The translations under genes were made by a program, and so were the position numbers. Positions 16,249 through 24,299 of a stretch of DNA of 26,240 nucleotides are shown piece by piece (the first letter of the stretch is position 1; every line of letters begins with the position of its first letter). The DNA is taken from the NCBI GenBank assembly GCA_902496345.1, contig CABVAP010000014.1, positions 1 through 26,240 on the forward strand. The letters are read 5' to 3'. The notes under the pieces were generated by a model, which searched no databases, was not told the DNA's origin, and was given only the letters and a program-made list of their open reading frames with translations. This DNA is from an uncultured Eubacteriales bacterium (GTDB lineage: Bacteria; Bacillota; Clostridia; Lachnospirales; CAG-274).

Positions 16249-17043
16249 ATGATTAAAATTAGTGCTAATATAACAAGCAATCAAAACAAATATATAAAAC
16301 AAGTTAATGCCTTAAAAATGAAAAAGGAAAGGGACAAAACTAATCTTTTTGTTATAGAGGGTGAACGTATTGTTTTTGAAATTCCAGATAGTTGGTATAC
16401 AGAATATATTATAGTTTCCGAAAGCTATAGCAAAAGTGAAAATATTTCTTTTGAAAAATTTTCTGACATCGATGTTTTTTGTGTACCTGATGAGTTATTT
16501 ATTAAAATATCGGATACTGTTTCACCTCAGGGAATTTTAGCTGTTTGTAGACAAAAAGAGTTTGATTTTAAGGAAATAATAAAAAAAGAAAATCCTTTTT
16601 TTGTTATGCTTGAAAGAGTTTGTGACCCTGGTAACCTTGGCACTATTATAAGAACGGCTGACGCTGCTGGAGCAGACGGGGTATTGCTTTCAAAAGGTTG
16701 CGTTGACCTATATAATAACAAAGTTATCAGAGCGACTATGGGTTCAATTTTTCATTTACCAATTATATGTAATTTAGATTTTGTTGAGGTTTGTGACGAA
16801 TTGAAACAAAATAATATTTCTATGTATGCAGCACATCTTAAAGGAAATATATTTCCTTATGGACTTGAACTTACAAAAGGCTCTGCGATACTTATTGGCA
16901 ACGAAGCCAATGGTCTTTCTGATGAAATTTCTGATAGGGCAACTAAACTTGTTAAAATACCTATGCCAGGTATGGCTGAATCGATGAATGCGTCTATTGC
17001 CGGAAGTATTTTTATTTATGAAGTTGTGCGTCAAAGAATCTAA
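16249..17043 (+). CDS. SpoU/TrmH-family RNA 2'-O-ribose methyltransferase
   Basis: This 264-aa protein probably methylates 23S rRNA. It has an N-terminal substrate-binding domain (about 1-95; KERDKTNLFVIEGERIV is typical) and a C-terminal SPOUT knot with three family motifs: ERVCDPGNLGTIIRTADAAG (motif 1, residues about 121-140), LIGNEANGLSDE (motif 2) and VKIPMPGMAESMNASIAGSI (motif 3). All are intact. The ATG at 16249 is preferred to the GTG at 16243, which overlaps the AGGTAG site following the ktrA stop. It lies in the operon between ktrA and the deaminase gene. Which rRNA position it modifies cannot be read from the sequence. Confidence 0.9.
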   Translation: MIKISANITSNQNKYIKQVNALKMKKERDKTNLFVIEGERIVFEIPDSWYTEYIIVSESYSKSENISFEKFSDIDVFCVPDELFIKISDTVSPQGILAVCRQKEFDFKEIIKKENPFFVMLERVCDPGNLGTIIRTADAAGADGVLLSKGCVDLYNNKVIRATMGSIFHLPIICNLDFVEVCDELKQNNISMYAAHLKGNIFPYGLELTKGSAILIGNEANGLSDEISDRATKLVKIPMPGMAESMNASIAGSIFIYEVVRQRI

Positions 17044-17058
17044 GGAGTTGTATATGAA

Positions 17059-17523
17059 ATGGAAAGAATAGGTTGGGACGAATATTTTATGTCTATGGCT
17101 GTTCTTGCAAGTAAGCGTTCTACTTGTATAAGGCGACAGGTTGGGGCAGTTATTGTAAAAGAAAATCAAATTCTTGCAACAGGATATAATGGAGCACCGA
17201 AAGGTCTTCCCAATTGTTGTGACCTTAACGAATGTTTAAGACAAAAAATGAATATTCCTAGTGGCGAAAGGCACGAGCTATGTAGAGCTGTACACGCAGA
17301 AAACAACGCAATAACTCAATGTGCAGTAAACGGTGTATCTTGTAAAGGGGGAACTATTTACGTTACAGCAAGTCCTTGTTCATTATGCCTTAAACAAATT
17401 ATAAATGCTGGAATAGTTAAAATAATTGCACTTGAAATGTATCCAGATGAAATGAGCATTGAGATGTTAAAAGCTTGTAATATTGAATTTGTTAAATATA
17501 ATGGAGAAGTTTTACTATCTTGA
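17059..17523 (+). CDS. comEB: dCMP deaminase (ComEB-type)
   Basis: It converts dCMP to dUMP, feeding dTMP synthesis. The 154-aa protein has zinc ligands in H79-A-E81 (catalytic glutamate) and C107-S-L-C110, plus the dCMP-type GYNGAPKGLPNC substrate region. It is the last gene of the ktrB operon, with AAGGAG about 11 bases before the ATG. An out-of-frame ATG at 17054 begins a five-codon ORF that ends inside the gene; it probably has no role. The bidirectional terminator follows 16 nt after the stop. Confidence 0.93.
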   Translation: MERIGWDEYFMSMAVLASKRSTCIRRQVGAVIVKENQILATGYNGAPKGLPNCCDLNECLRQKMNIPSGERHELCRAVHAENNAITQCAVNGVSCKGGTIYVTASPCSLCLKQIINAGIVKIIALEMYPDEMSIEMLKACNIEFVKYNGEVLLS

Positions 17524-17530
17524 TAAATTT

Positions 17531-17573
17531 GATAAAACAGACCTTGAGGTTGTTCCTCAAGGTCTTATTTTAT
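17531..17573. terminator. Bidirectional terminator between dCMP deaminase and the protease
   Basis: AGACCTTGAGG (17539-17549) pairs perfectly with CCTCAAGGTCT (17555-17565) around a TTGTT loop. GATAAAA and TTTTATC flank the stem, giving a U-rich run on both strands. It ends the ktrB operon on the plus strand and the protease transcript on the minus strand. Confidence 0.9.
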
Positions 17574-17637
17574 CAATAAATTGCGTTTTGTAGATATATC
17601 TATTTTAAAGAAATGTAATTTTGTAAGGTTTTATTTT

Positions 17638-20600
17638 TTATAATAACGACCTAAAAGTGTTATATAGGTTTAGTTTTCCGTATCCCCATATATTGTTTGG
17701 GTAAATTTCATTTTCATTTCTTGTTGTTCCTCGAATAAAATATGACGCTGCATTTGGGGTATTTATGAAGTAATCATTTCCTCGTATATACCCCCATTCT
17801 AAAAGTAGTGCTGCTGCACCTGCTGTTATTGCTACAGCTACACTTGTTCCTGTCATTCTTGTAAAGCCTGTGTTTGAAATTCCATCTACATTAACTGCTG
17901 GCGAAACAAACAAAGGATTTAAAACGTTTAATGTATTTGGCCCTCTGCTTGAATCCGAAAATATTGAATCTGTTATATGGTCATATCCTCCAACAGAAAT
18001 AAGGTTTCTACCTGTCGCCGGTACTACTGTTGTATATGACGGGTCTGGAGTTAAGAAAAATGTATTTTCACCTATAAACCCTGTTATCGGTAACCACAAG
18101 TGTACAAAACCGTTTACTATTAAGTCATTGAATAAAGTTAAATTCCATATACCTTCTGCTGGATTTAAAAATGTGATTTTTATTTGTTGACCTACACCTT
18201 GAAATTGCGATGCAGGGTATTCTATTATTATTTTGCCATTGTTTAATACAAGATTTATTTCTCGTCTTGAATTTAAAATTGGTTGTAGTCTTTCAATTGT
18301 TTCACCAAGTGGCGAACGCAAGGCTATAGAAATTCTGTCTGGTAAATAGTACCATATATTAATGACAAACCCTCTTTCATTTGCTCCGACACGAAACTCG
18401 ACATCTCTTGAAACTGTTTCTGGTGTGAAATTAACTAGGGTATGATGTTTTGCTGTCGCTTCGTTTCCACAGGCAACATTGACGATAAAAGAATCTCTTA
18501 ATGCTGTCACAGACAAAAAGTCCTCTAAGATAGATAAACCATTATGCGAACCCTCATTAGTACCCAAACTAACAGCTATTGAGATTGGTTTTTTGCCTCT
18601 TTCAGCAACCATTTTTACATACTGGATAGCGTACATATAATCTGCTGATGAATACGCATTTGCATTTGTGAACATAGCCTTTGATTCTTTTAAATATTGT
18701 TTTGCTGGTTTTAGTTTGACGACAACTAATTCAGCATCAGGGGCAGCACCTCTGAAATTTTGAGATTGTATTGCTCTTCCAGCACTTACAGATGCTATAA
18801 ATGTTCCGTGACCTATTTCATCTGTTGATGGAACTATCTCTAGTGGGTTCTCACTTCTAAGTGCGTTGTTTATATCTTCATTTGTAAATTCACTTCCATA
18901 ACATATACCGTCCGGTTTATTTCCATTTGGTATTGTTTGGTCCCATATACTATATATTTTAGATGTTCCGTCCTCATATATAAATGCCTCATTTGTGTAA
19001 TCAATTCCTGTGTCAATTATTGCGATGAGTGTGCCTTGACCTGTTAAAGTTAAATATGGTAATGTCTGTAAGCTAAGTATTCCAGATGCCTCTAATGCTG
19101 ATGTGTCCAATAGGCCTAATAAAAACGGTTCGCTTATATATGAAAGTGCTTGATTTAATTGGTAATTTGATAGCTTTTGTCTATCTATGTATATGACGGC
19201 ATAGTCGTTATCAAAAAAAGTGCAGTATAATAAATTGGGGTCGTTTATTATATATTCACGTGAAATGCTATTTAGTTTTGCAACAAAATCAGCATAATCA
19301 TTTGAATATATCATATCTTCAGTTACAATGCTGTTATTTTCGACATCTGTTTGAGATATAAAAATATTTGACGGTGTTCTTAGGTTATTAAAAATATTTG
19401 CAAGGCAAAGAGTTCCATAACCCCAGCTTTCATTTGGGTATGTAATGTTTTGCTGTCTATTTGCTCCTAACCTTAAATATGCTTTTAATTTTTGCCCATA
19501 TAAAAAAGGGTCGTTATTTCTAACAATTCCCCATTCCATTAAAACAGCACACGCACCTGTCACGTGTGGCACTGCTATGCTTGTTCCTGTTTGTGGCGAA
19601 TATCCTCCAGATGTATTTAGTGTTGTAATTTCAACAGCTGGTGCCGATATATCCGGTTTAACCATATTATTCCTTGTATAACCTCTACCGGAAAAATCGG
19701 AAACGGAATTTGTAAGTGAGTTATATCCACCGACTGTTATTACTCTTTCAGCTGTTGACGGAATAGTTAGTGTAGTATTTATAGTTGGTTGTAAAAACCT
19801 TGTATCCCTTGTTGCAACCTCTGTTACCGGTAACCATATATTAAATTTTCCGTCAACTATATTGTACCCATAAATTCGCAATCGCCATATACCGTTAGGT
19901 ATATAGTTGTCGTTTGCAATTATTTCAAAAAATACCTGTTGGCTTATGTTATATGGTGTCGGAACTCCGATATTTGTAAATACTGTGCAATTGCTGAAAT
20001 TATATTTTATGTTTTCAGCGTTGAATCTTATTACTCCTGTTGAATTACCGTTGGGTGCAATTATTTCAAAGTTAAATTTATCTACAAAATTTTTCCATAG
20101 ATTTATAAATAATGAGTTTAATCCACTAGAAATAAGTATTTCTATTTCGTCTGTATCTCCTGTATTTATTTTGTTTTCATAATGATGTCCTGTTGAGCCT
20201 TCGTTTCCACTTGCGACACATATTACAGATTTCCATACCGTACACATATCATTTATATAAGTTTCAAAAAGAGAATCGCCACTATGTGAACCGTTGTTAG
20301 TTCCAAAACTTAAATTTATCGCTAACGGCATATTAAGTTCAATTGCTTTATCAGTTACGTACTTTATCGCTCGCATTATTTCGGTGTTTCTTGCAAACGA
20401 TTCTCTGCCTCGTTCACCTAATTTTACAACTATTAACGAACTTTCGTAAGCTACACCCCTATATACGCCCCTGCTTCTTCTTCCATTTCCGGCAGCAACA
20501 CCGGCAACGGCTGTTCCGTGACCTATATAGTCGGTTTCCGGAACTATGTCAAACGAATTTTCAGAGGATAGGGCAGAATTTATTTGACTTGATGTATATT

Positions 20601-21117
20601 CTGTTCCCCCTAAAAAACCATTTGGTGGATTGCCAGAATAGTCCGTTTGGTCCCACATATATAGTATTCTCGTTGTTCCGTCTTGGTTTCTGAAATCTGG
20701 GCTTGTATAATCTATTCCAGAGTCCATTAATCCTATTATCACGCCTTTGCCTGTGTATGGATTTGAGCTGTTTTCAGTTATTTGTGGTATACAAGAACTG
20801 ATTAAAGAGTTATTAAGCATAAATTCCAGAATTTTTGGCTTTTCGATATATTCGATTTGACGATAATTGATTAGTAAATTTATTTTTTCTTCTGACAAGG
20901 TAATTATTGCATAATTTGCCGATAAAATTTCTGTTTCAACACCTAATTCATCTTTTATGATTTCTAAATTTCCGTTATATTTGACAATGACTTCCCAGAG
21001 ATTATTTGAGAAGTCATAGCCTGTGTTTAATGTACTTTTTGAAAGCTCTGTTTCGTTAAGCTCTAGTGCTATATTTAGTGTATCATCAGATTTTTCAACA
21101 TTTAAAATAATAAACAC
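17638..21117 (-). CDS. Double-domain subtilisin-like protease, Csp germination-protease family
   Basis: This 1159-aa protein has two complete S8 subtilase modules in tandem. Module 1 has a pro-region (about 1-100, NNLWEVIVKYNGNLEIIKDEL) and a catalytic triad D132 (MDSGID), H200 (GHGTAVAG), N305 (ASGNEG) and S513 (GTSIAVPH). Module 2 has D702 (IDTGID), H770 (GHGTFIAS), N885 (ACGNEA) and S1092 (GTSVAVAI). Residue spacing between modules is 570 for Asp and His and 579 for Ser, so this is a domain duplication. There is no signal peptide. The pro-region and the long insert between N and S match clostridial CspB-like proteases, which activate the cortex hydrolase pro-SleC. In C. difficile CspBA the second domain is a pseudoprotease, but here both triads are present. 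The gene is 23 nt after sigF, so it sits in the spoIIA operon. The start is uncertain: GTG at 21117 has AAAGGG directly adjacent, too close for a good site, and an ATT codon two or three codons on has better spacing. Confidence 0.85.
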   Translation of the reverse strand: MFIILNVEKSDDTLNIALELNETELSKSTLNTGYDFSNNLWEVIVKYNGNLEIIKDELGVETEILSANYAIITLSEEKINLLINYRQIEYIEKPKILEFMLNNSLISSCIPQITENSSNPYTGKGVIIGLMDSGIDYTSPDFRNQDGTTRILYMWDQTDYSGNPPNGFLGGTEYTSSQINSALSSENSFDIVPETDYIGHGTAVAGVAAGNGRRSRGVYRGVAYESSLIVVKLGERGRESFARNTEIMRAIKYVTDKAIELNMPLAINLSFGTNNGSHSGDSLFETYINDMCTVWKSVICVASGNEGSTGHHYENKINTGDTDEIEILISSGLNSLFINLWKNFVDKFNFEIIAPNGNSTGVIRFNAENIKYNFSNCTVFTNIGVPTPYNISQQVFFEIIANDNYIPNGIWRLRIYGYNIVDGKFNIWLPVTEVATRDTRFLQPTINTTLTIPSTAERVITVGGYNSLTNSVSDFSGRGYTRNNMVKPDISAPAVEITTLNTSGGYSPQTGTSIAVPHVTGACAVLMEWGIVRNNDPFLYGQKLKAYLRLGANRQQNITYPNESWGYGTLCLANIFNNLRTPSNIFISQTDVENNSIVTEDMIYSNDYADFVAKLNSISREYIINDPNLLYCTFFDNDYAVIYIDRQKLSNYQLNQALSYISEPFLLGLLDTSALEASGILSLQTLPYLTLTGQGTLIAIIDTGIDYTNEAFIYEDGTSKIYSIWDQTIPNGNKPDGICYGSEFTNEDINNALRSENPLEIVPSTDEIGHGTFIASVSAGRAIQSQNFRGAAPDAELVVVKLKPAKQYLKESKAMFTNANAYSSADYMYAIQYVKMVAERGKKPISIAVSLGTNEGSHNGLSILEDFLSVTALRDSFIVNVACGNEATAKHHTLVNFTPETVSRDVEFRVGANERGFVINIWYYLPDRISIALRSPLGETIERLQPILNSRREINLVLNNGKIIIEYPASQFQGVGQQIKITFLNPAEGIWNLTLFNDLIVNGFVHLWLPITGFIGENTFFLTPDPSYTTVVPATGRNLISVGGYDHITDSIFSDSSRGPNTLNVLNPLFVSPAVNVDGISNTGFTRMTGTSVAVAITAGAAALLLEWGYIRGNDYFINTPNAASYFIRGTTRNENEIYPNNIWGYGKLNLYNTFRSLL

Positions 21118-21140
21118 ACCCTTTATAGATATATAATTTG

Positions 21141-21854
21141 CTATAATTCATTTTTAAAAGAGTTTAGCAGTTTCTTTTCTATCCTTGATATTTGCACCTG
21201 CGAAAGTCCGACTGTTTTAGCTACTTCGGTTTGCGTCTTATCCTCAAAGTACCTTAGTTTTATTATCTTTTGTTCTCTTTCTGGCAGGTTTTCTATAAGC
21301 TGTTTTAGCAGAATATTATTTATAAGCTTTTCGTCAGAATTTTCGTTTGTATTTAGTTTATCAATGAGGTAAACGGGGTTTCCGTCATTTTGATAAACTG
21401 TGCTATATATAGATTCTATTTCCTTTTTTGAATTTAATGCGACAATTAGCTCATCAACAGATATATTTAGCTGTTTCGCTATAAAGTTTACTGTTGGGCT
21501 TTTCCCTGTCTTTTTTGTGAAAGTGTCTTCTATCTGTTTTGCCTTGATTGCAAGCTCTTTTATTGACCTTGAAACTTTTATAGGTCCGTCATCTCTTAAA
21601 AAACGTTTTATTTCTCCCATTATCATAGGCACAGCATAGGTCGAAAATTTTACATTAAAAGATAAATCAAAGTTATTCATCGCTTTTATCAGTCCTATTG
21701 AGCCAAGTTGAAAAAGGTCATCAGCATCATAACCCCTGTTCATAAACCTTTTTACTATGCTCCATATAAGACCTGTATTTCTCTCGATAAGTTGTCTTTT
21801 GGCATCTTCGTTTCCTTTTTGGGAAAGTTCTATAAGTTCAATGTTTTTATCCAT
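21141..21854 (-). CDS. sigF: RNA polymerase forespore sigma factor SigF
   Basis: SigF (SpoIIAC) is the first forespore-specific sigma factor of sporulation. The 237-aa protein has region 2 (LFQLGSIGLIKAMNNFD and KFSTYAVPMIMGEIKRFLRDD, typical of SigF/SigG), region 3 (VSRSIKELAIKAKQIEDTF) and region 4 with the helix-turn-helix VAKTVGLSQVQISRIEKKLL. The ATG at 21854 lies inside the end of spoIIAB (8-nt overlap) with only a weak ribosome binding site, so translation is probably coupled. The protease gene follows. Confidence 0.96.
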   Translation of the reverse strand: MDKNIELIELSQKGNEDAKRQLIERNTGLIWSIVKRFMNRGYDADDLFQLGSIGLIKAMNNFDLSFNVKFSTYAVPMIMGEIKRFLRDDGPIKVSRSIKELAIKAKQIEDTFTKKTGKSPTVNFIAKQLNISVDELIVALNSKKEIESIYSTVYQNDGNPVYLIDKLNTNENSDEKLINNILLKQLIENLPEREQKIIKLRYFEDKTQTEVAKTVGLSQVQISRIEKKLLNSFKNEL

Positions 21855-22314
21855 ATATTTCTAATTCTTCAGTTGAATTCTCTGTACTGCCAATTATTTG
21901 TTTTGACATCTCTACTACCGTTCCTTTCCCAACTACCGAAGACACTGTGACTTTATCCATAAACGACTCCATAACCGTAAATCCAAGACCAGAACGCCCT
22001 AAGTCTGGTTTTGATGTATATAATGGTGACATTGCTTGTTCTATGTTCTCAATACCTTTTCCTTTATCTTCTACCTTTATGTATATTGTGTTGTCTTTTA
22101 CCTGACAGGTTAGTTCTACATAGCCTGAATTGTTATTTTCATAGCCGTGTATTATTGCATTCGTTACTGCCTCTGAAACAGCTGTTTTTATATCATTAAG
22201 TTCGCTTAATGTTGGGTTTAATGGCGATATAAATACTGATGTACTTGTTCTTGCAAATGCCTCGTTTTCGGGTGTGCTTTTAAATTTTAGTGTCATTTCG
22301 TTTTCGTAACTCAT
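21847..22314 (-). CDS. spoIIAB: Anti-sigma F factor SpoIIAB
   Basis: SpoIIAB is the kinase and anti-sigma factor that holds SigF inactive and phosphorylates SpoIIAA. The 155-aa GHKL ATPase has an N-box EAVTNAIIHGYE, G1 VEDKGKGI and G2 SGLGFTVMESFMD. At the C-terminus it is about ten residues longer than the ~146-aa B. subtilis protein. The stop codon of spoIIAA is embedded in its GGGGGT-TAA ribosome binding region (4-nt gap), and its own stop overlaps sigF. Confidence 0.95.
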   Translation of the reverse strand: MSYENEMTLKFKSTPENEAFARTSTSVFISPLNPTLSELNDIKTAVSEAVTNAIIHGYENNNSGYVELTCQVKDNTIYIKVEDKGKGIENIEQAMSPLYTSKPDLGRSGLGFTVMESFMDKVTVSSVVGKGTVVEMSKQIIGSTENSTEELEIYG

Positions 22315-22318
22315 TGTC

Positions 22319-22666
22319 TTACCCCCTGAAAGAAAATTCGTTTAATGCTTGTTCAGGATTATCATAATATCGTATTATTTTAAAAAGCCCTGAAATCTCA
22401 AATATTTTACGCAATTCTTTACTTATCTTAGTAGCCCCAACAACACCACCATTTGCCAAAACATTTTTATATCGCCCCATTATTACCCCAATACCTGAGC
22501 TGTCCATAAATGTCACATTGCTTAAATCAAACAAAATATTTTTTGTCTTATGCCTTTTATACTCTCTGTCGGTTTTTATTTTTATTTCGTTCGATGAACA
22601 ATGGTCTATTTCTCCAACTATTTTTACAATTAATGTTCTATTGCTTGATGTACAAAGTATATTCAT
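22319..22666 (-). CDS. spoIIAA: Anti-anti-sigma factor SpoIIAA
   Basis: When unphosphorylated, SpoIIAA releases SigF from SpoIIAB; SpoIIE is its phosphatase, encoded elsewhere. The 115-aa STAS-domain protein has the DSSGIGVIMGRYK motif, where S57 matches the phosphorylated serine (S58 of B. subtilis). The ATG at 22666 has AAGGAG at 22675-22680. A longer reading from 22711 would start without a ribosome binding site and add 15 unconserved residues. It is the first gene of the spoIIA operon. Confidence 0.95.
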   Translation of the reverse strand: MNILCTSSNRTLIVKIVGEIDHCSSNEIKIKTDREYKRHKTKNILFDLSNVTFMDSSGIGVIMGRYKNVLANGGVVGATKISKELRKIFEISGLFKIIRYYDNPEQALNEFSFRG

Positions 22667-22706
22667 TGAAAACTCTCCTTCTGCTGATAATTTATTTATA
22701 TAAATA

Positions 22707-22736
22707 ATCATACCACTATGTAAAATTGTAGTGCAA
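22707..22736 (-). promoter_or_regulatory. Candidate promoter of the spoIIA operon
   Basis: On the minus strand TTGCAC (22736-22731) and TATGAT (22712-22707) are separated by 18 bp, a sigma-A-like pair about 40 bases before the spoIIAA start. The spoIIA operon of B. subtilis uses sigma-H, but I could not find a convincing AGGA...GAAT pair here. The true promoter is therefore unresolved. Confidence 0.35.
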
Positions 22737-22756
22737 TAAAATTTTTATACAAAATT

Positions 22757-22770
22757 AGAACAATTTTTCG
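22757..22770. promoter_or_regulatory. Weak SOS-box-like sequence
   Basis: AGAACAATTTTTCG resembles the Gram-positive LexA box CGAACNNNNGTTCG with two mismatches in its ten fixed positions. It lies just upstream of the lexA -35 box, where LexA autoregulation would be expected. AT-rich DNA makes such matches common. Confidence 0.25.
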
Positions 22771-22778
22771 TATAATGC

Positions 22779-22806
22779 TTTACATTTTCGGAATTTGTGA
22801 TATAAT
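22779..22806 (+). promoter_or_regulatory. Sigma-A promoter of lexA
   Basis: TTTACA (22779-22784) and TATAAT (22801-22806) are 16 bp apart, with the extended -10 element TGA before TATAAT. The start codon is about 67 bases downstream. The other sequence in the divergent region is AT-rich, and an 8-bp inverted pair ACCACTAT (22712) / ATAGTGGT (22836) flanks the region. Confidence 0.75.
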
Positions 22807-22872
22807 GTAATTAAATACGACATATTTTTATGAATATAGTGGTGTAACAAAATTAATATAGGAGTGATTTGT

Positions 22873-23484
22873 ATGGAAAAACTTACAAAAAGACAACAAA
22901 TAATTTTTGACTTTATAAAACAAGAAATTAAAACAAAAGGTATTCCTCCATCAATTAGAGAAATTGGAGATGTTGCTGGTTTATCATCAACTTCATCTGT
23001 TCATCTTAATCTTAAAAATCTTGAAAAAAAGGGTTATATATCACGTTCTAAAGCTAAAACTAGACACATCGAAGTTCTTGAGTCAAATTTCTATACACCA
23101 GAAAAGGAAATCGCACAAGTACCTATTATCGGAGAAGTTACAGCAGGTGAACCTATTCTTGCTGAAAGCCATATAGAAGGGCATTTCCCTATACCTGTTG
23201 AATATTTGAAAAACAACGAAACATATATGCTTAAAATAAAAGGCGATAGTATGATTGGTGCTGGAATTTTTGACAAAGATTTGGTTATCGTTAATAAACA
23301 ATCTTTTGCAACAAACGGCGATATAGTTATTGCACTTGTTGAGGGTGACACAGCAACTTGTAAAAGATTTTTTATCGAAGACGACCACGTAAGACTTCAA
23401 CCAGAAAATGACGCATTTGAGCCTATTATTTTGAATGATGTTACGATATTAGGAAAAGTTATAGGCTTATTTAGGACTTTCTAA
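22873..23484 (+). CDS. lexA: LexA, SOS response repressor
   Basis: LexA represses DNA-damage genes until RecA filaments trigger its self-cleavage. The 203-aa protein has an N-terminal winged helix-turn-helix (LTKRQQIIFDFIKQEIKTKG, PSIREIGDVAGLSSTSSVH) and a C-terminal S24 peptidase domain. The cleavage site is A91-G92 in EVTAGEP, the nucleophile S126 in GDSMIGAGI and the general base K164 in ATCKRF. All functional residues are present. The ATG at 22873 is chosen; the upstream GTG at 22864 lies within the GGAGTG site. It is divergent from spoIIA and followed by a DnaQ-like exonuclease gene. Confidence 0.96.
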   Translation: MEKLTKRQQIIFDFIKQEIKTKGIPPSIREIGDVAGLSSTSSVHLNLKNLEKKGYISRSKAKTRHIEVLESNFYTPEKEIAQVPIIGEVTAGEPILAESHIEGHFPIPVEYLKNNETYMLKIKGDSMIGAGIFDKDLVIVNKQSFATNGDIVIALVEGDTATCKRFFIEDDHVRLQPENDAFEPIILNDVTILGKVIGLFRTF

Positions 23485-23485
23485 T

Positions 23486-24133
23486 ATGCACGATTATATA
23501 AATTTCCTCATAAAGAGGTCGGACATAAACAAAAATGAGTTTTATGATTATAACCCTAAAAAAAATAAAAATAATTCAAGCAAAAATGAAATTGTATATG
23601 AAAAAATAACTGAGCCTAATGTTTCTGATTACGTTGTGTTTGATTTTGAAACAACTGGGCTTAGTCCTCAAAATGATAGAATCATTGAAATTGGGGCAGT
23701 TAAGGTTATTGATGATAAAATTGTAGACGAATTTTCAGAAATTGTTGACCCTGAAAAAATTATTCCTCCTTTTGTGGCTAGTAAAGTTCATATAACAAAT
23801 GAAATGATTTATGGTAAAAGGGTTATAGGAGAGGTTTTGCCGGATTTTGTTGATTTTATCGGTGATTTACCGTTGATTGCTCACAATGCAAAGTTTGATA
23901 TGAGCTTTTTAATTTCTAATCTAAAAAGATTACAAGGTAAAATAGTTGAAAATAAAGTTTTAGATACGCTTTATTTAAGCCGAAAGTATCTCGATTTACC
24001 GAAAAACAATTTGACCTATATAACCCAACACTTTGGAATAGAGCATAATAACGCACACAGGGCGTTATCTGATGTATTGGCATTATATGAGGTTTATAAA
24101 TTGATAAAAGAAAAGGCAAACTTAAAATCCTAA
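23486..24133 (+). CDS. DnaQ-like 3'-5' exonuclease (DEDDh)
   Basis: This 215-aa protein has the exonuclease fold with Exo I DFETTG (after about 52 N-terminal residues), Exo II HNAKFDMSFL and Exo III HRALSDV, giving the DEDDh metal and histidine residues. It resembles the epsilon/PolC exonuclease domain but is a free-standing protein. The N-terminal extension is Lys/Asn-rich and shows no domain I recognise. The start codon lies one base after the lexA stop with only an imperfect AGGA about 13 bases upstream, so translation is coupled to lexA and expression should follow lexA. Its stop TAA sits inside the following terminator. Whether it proofreads, repairs or degrades RNA cannot be told from the sequence. 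Confidence 0.85.
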   Translation: MHDYINFLIKRSDINKNEFYDYNPKKNKNNSSKNEIVYEKITEPNVSDYVVFDFETTGLSPQNDRIIEIGAVKVIDDKIVDEFSEIVDPEKIIPPFVASKVHITNEMIYGKRVIGEVLPDFVDFIGDLPLIAHNAKFDMSFLISNLKRLQGKIVENKVLDTLYLSRKYLDLPKNNLTYITQHFGIEHNNAHRALSDVLALYEVYKLIKEKANLKS

Positions 24134-24161
24134 GGTTTTAAATCAAAAACCTTAGGATTTT
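24124..24161. terminator. Terminator ending the lexA-exonuclease operon
   Basis: A perfect 16-bp stem, AAAATCCTAAGGTTTT (24124-24139) against 24146-24161, closes a 6-nt loop and ends in TTTT on both strands. The exonuclease stop codon TAA (24131-24133) lies inside the left arm, so translation should interfere with hairpin formation until the ribosome terminates. Confidence 0.9.
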
Positions 24162-24217
24162 AGTATATTCTAATATTTAGTATATAAAAAAGTTTGTTGT
24201 ATAAACCTTATTTTAAC

Positions 24218-24246
24218 TTGATATTTTCGTTGAAATCTGTTACAAT
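24218..24246 (+). promoter_or_regulatory. Sigma-A promoter of the sulfite/nitrite reductase gene
   Basis: TTGATA (24218-24223) and TACAAT (24241-24246) are separated by exactly 17 bp. The leader to the ATG at 24300 would be about 45 nt. No riboswitch or T-box structure was seen in it. Confidence 0.75.
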
Positions 24247-24299
24247 AAAGTGGATTGTTAAATTGACATTAAAATAAACTTAAAAGGAGTAATCTCTAT

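Noticed and set aside
17638..21117. Two separate protease genes joined by a sequencing error
   Set aside because: The frame is continuous through the linker (residues 580-690), which itself looks like a degenerate pro-region. There is no internal ribosome binding site at the junction that I can see.
21118..21180. Sigma-G or sigma-F promoter directly before the protease
   Set aside because: TGAATT and CTATAA elements can be found, but the transcript would begin at the start codon and leave no ribosome binding site.
24247..24299. Riboswitch or T-box in the reductase leader
   Set aside because: The leader is only about 45 nt and shows no conserved stem set.
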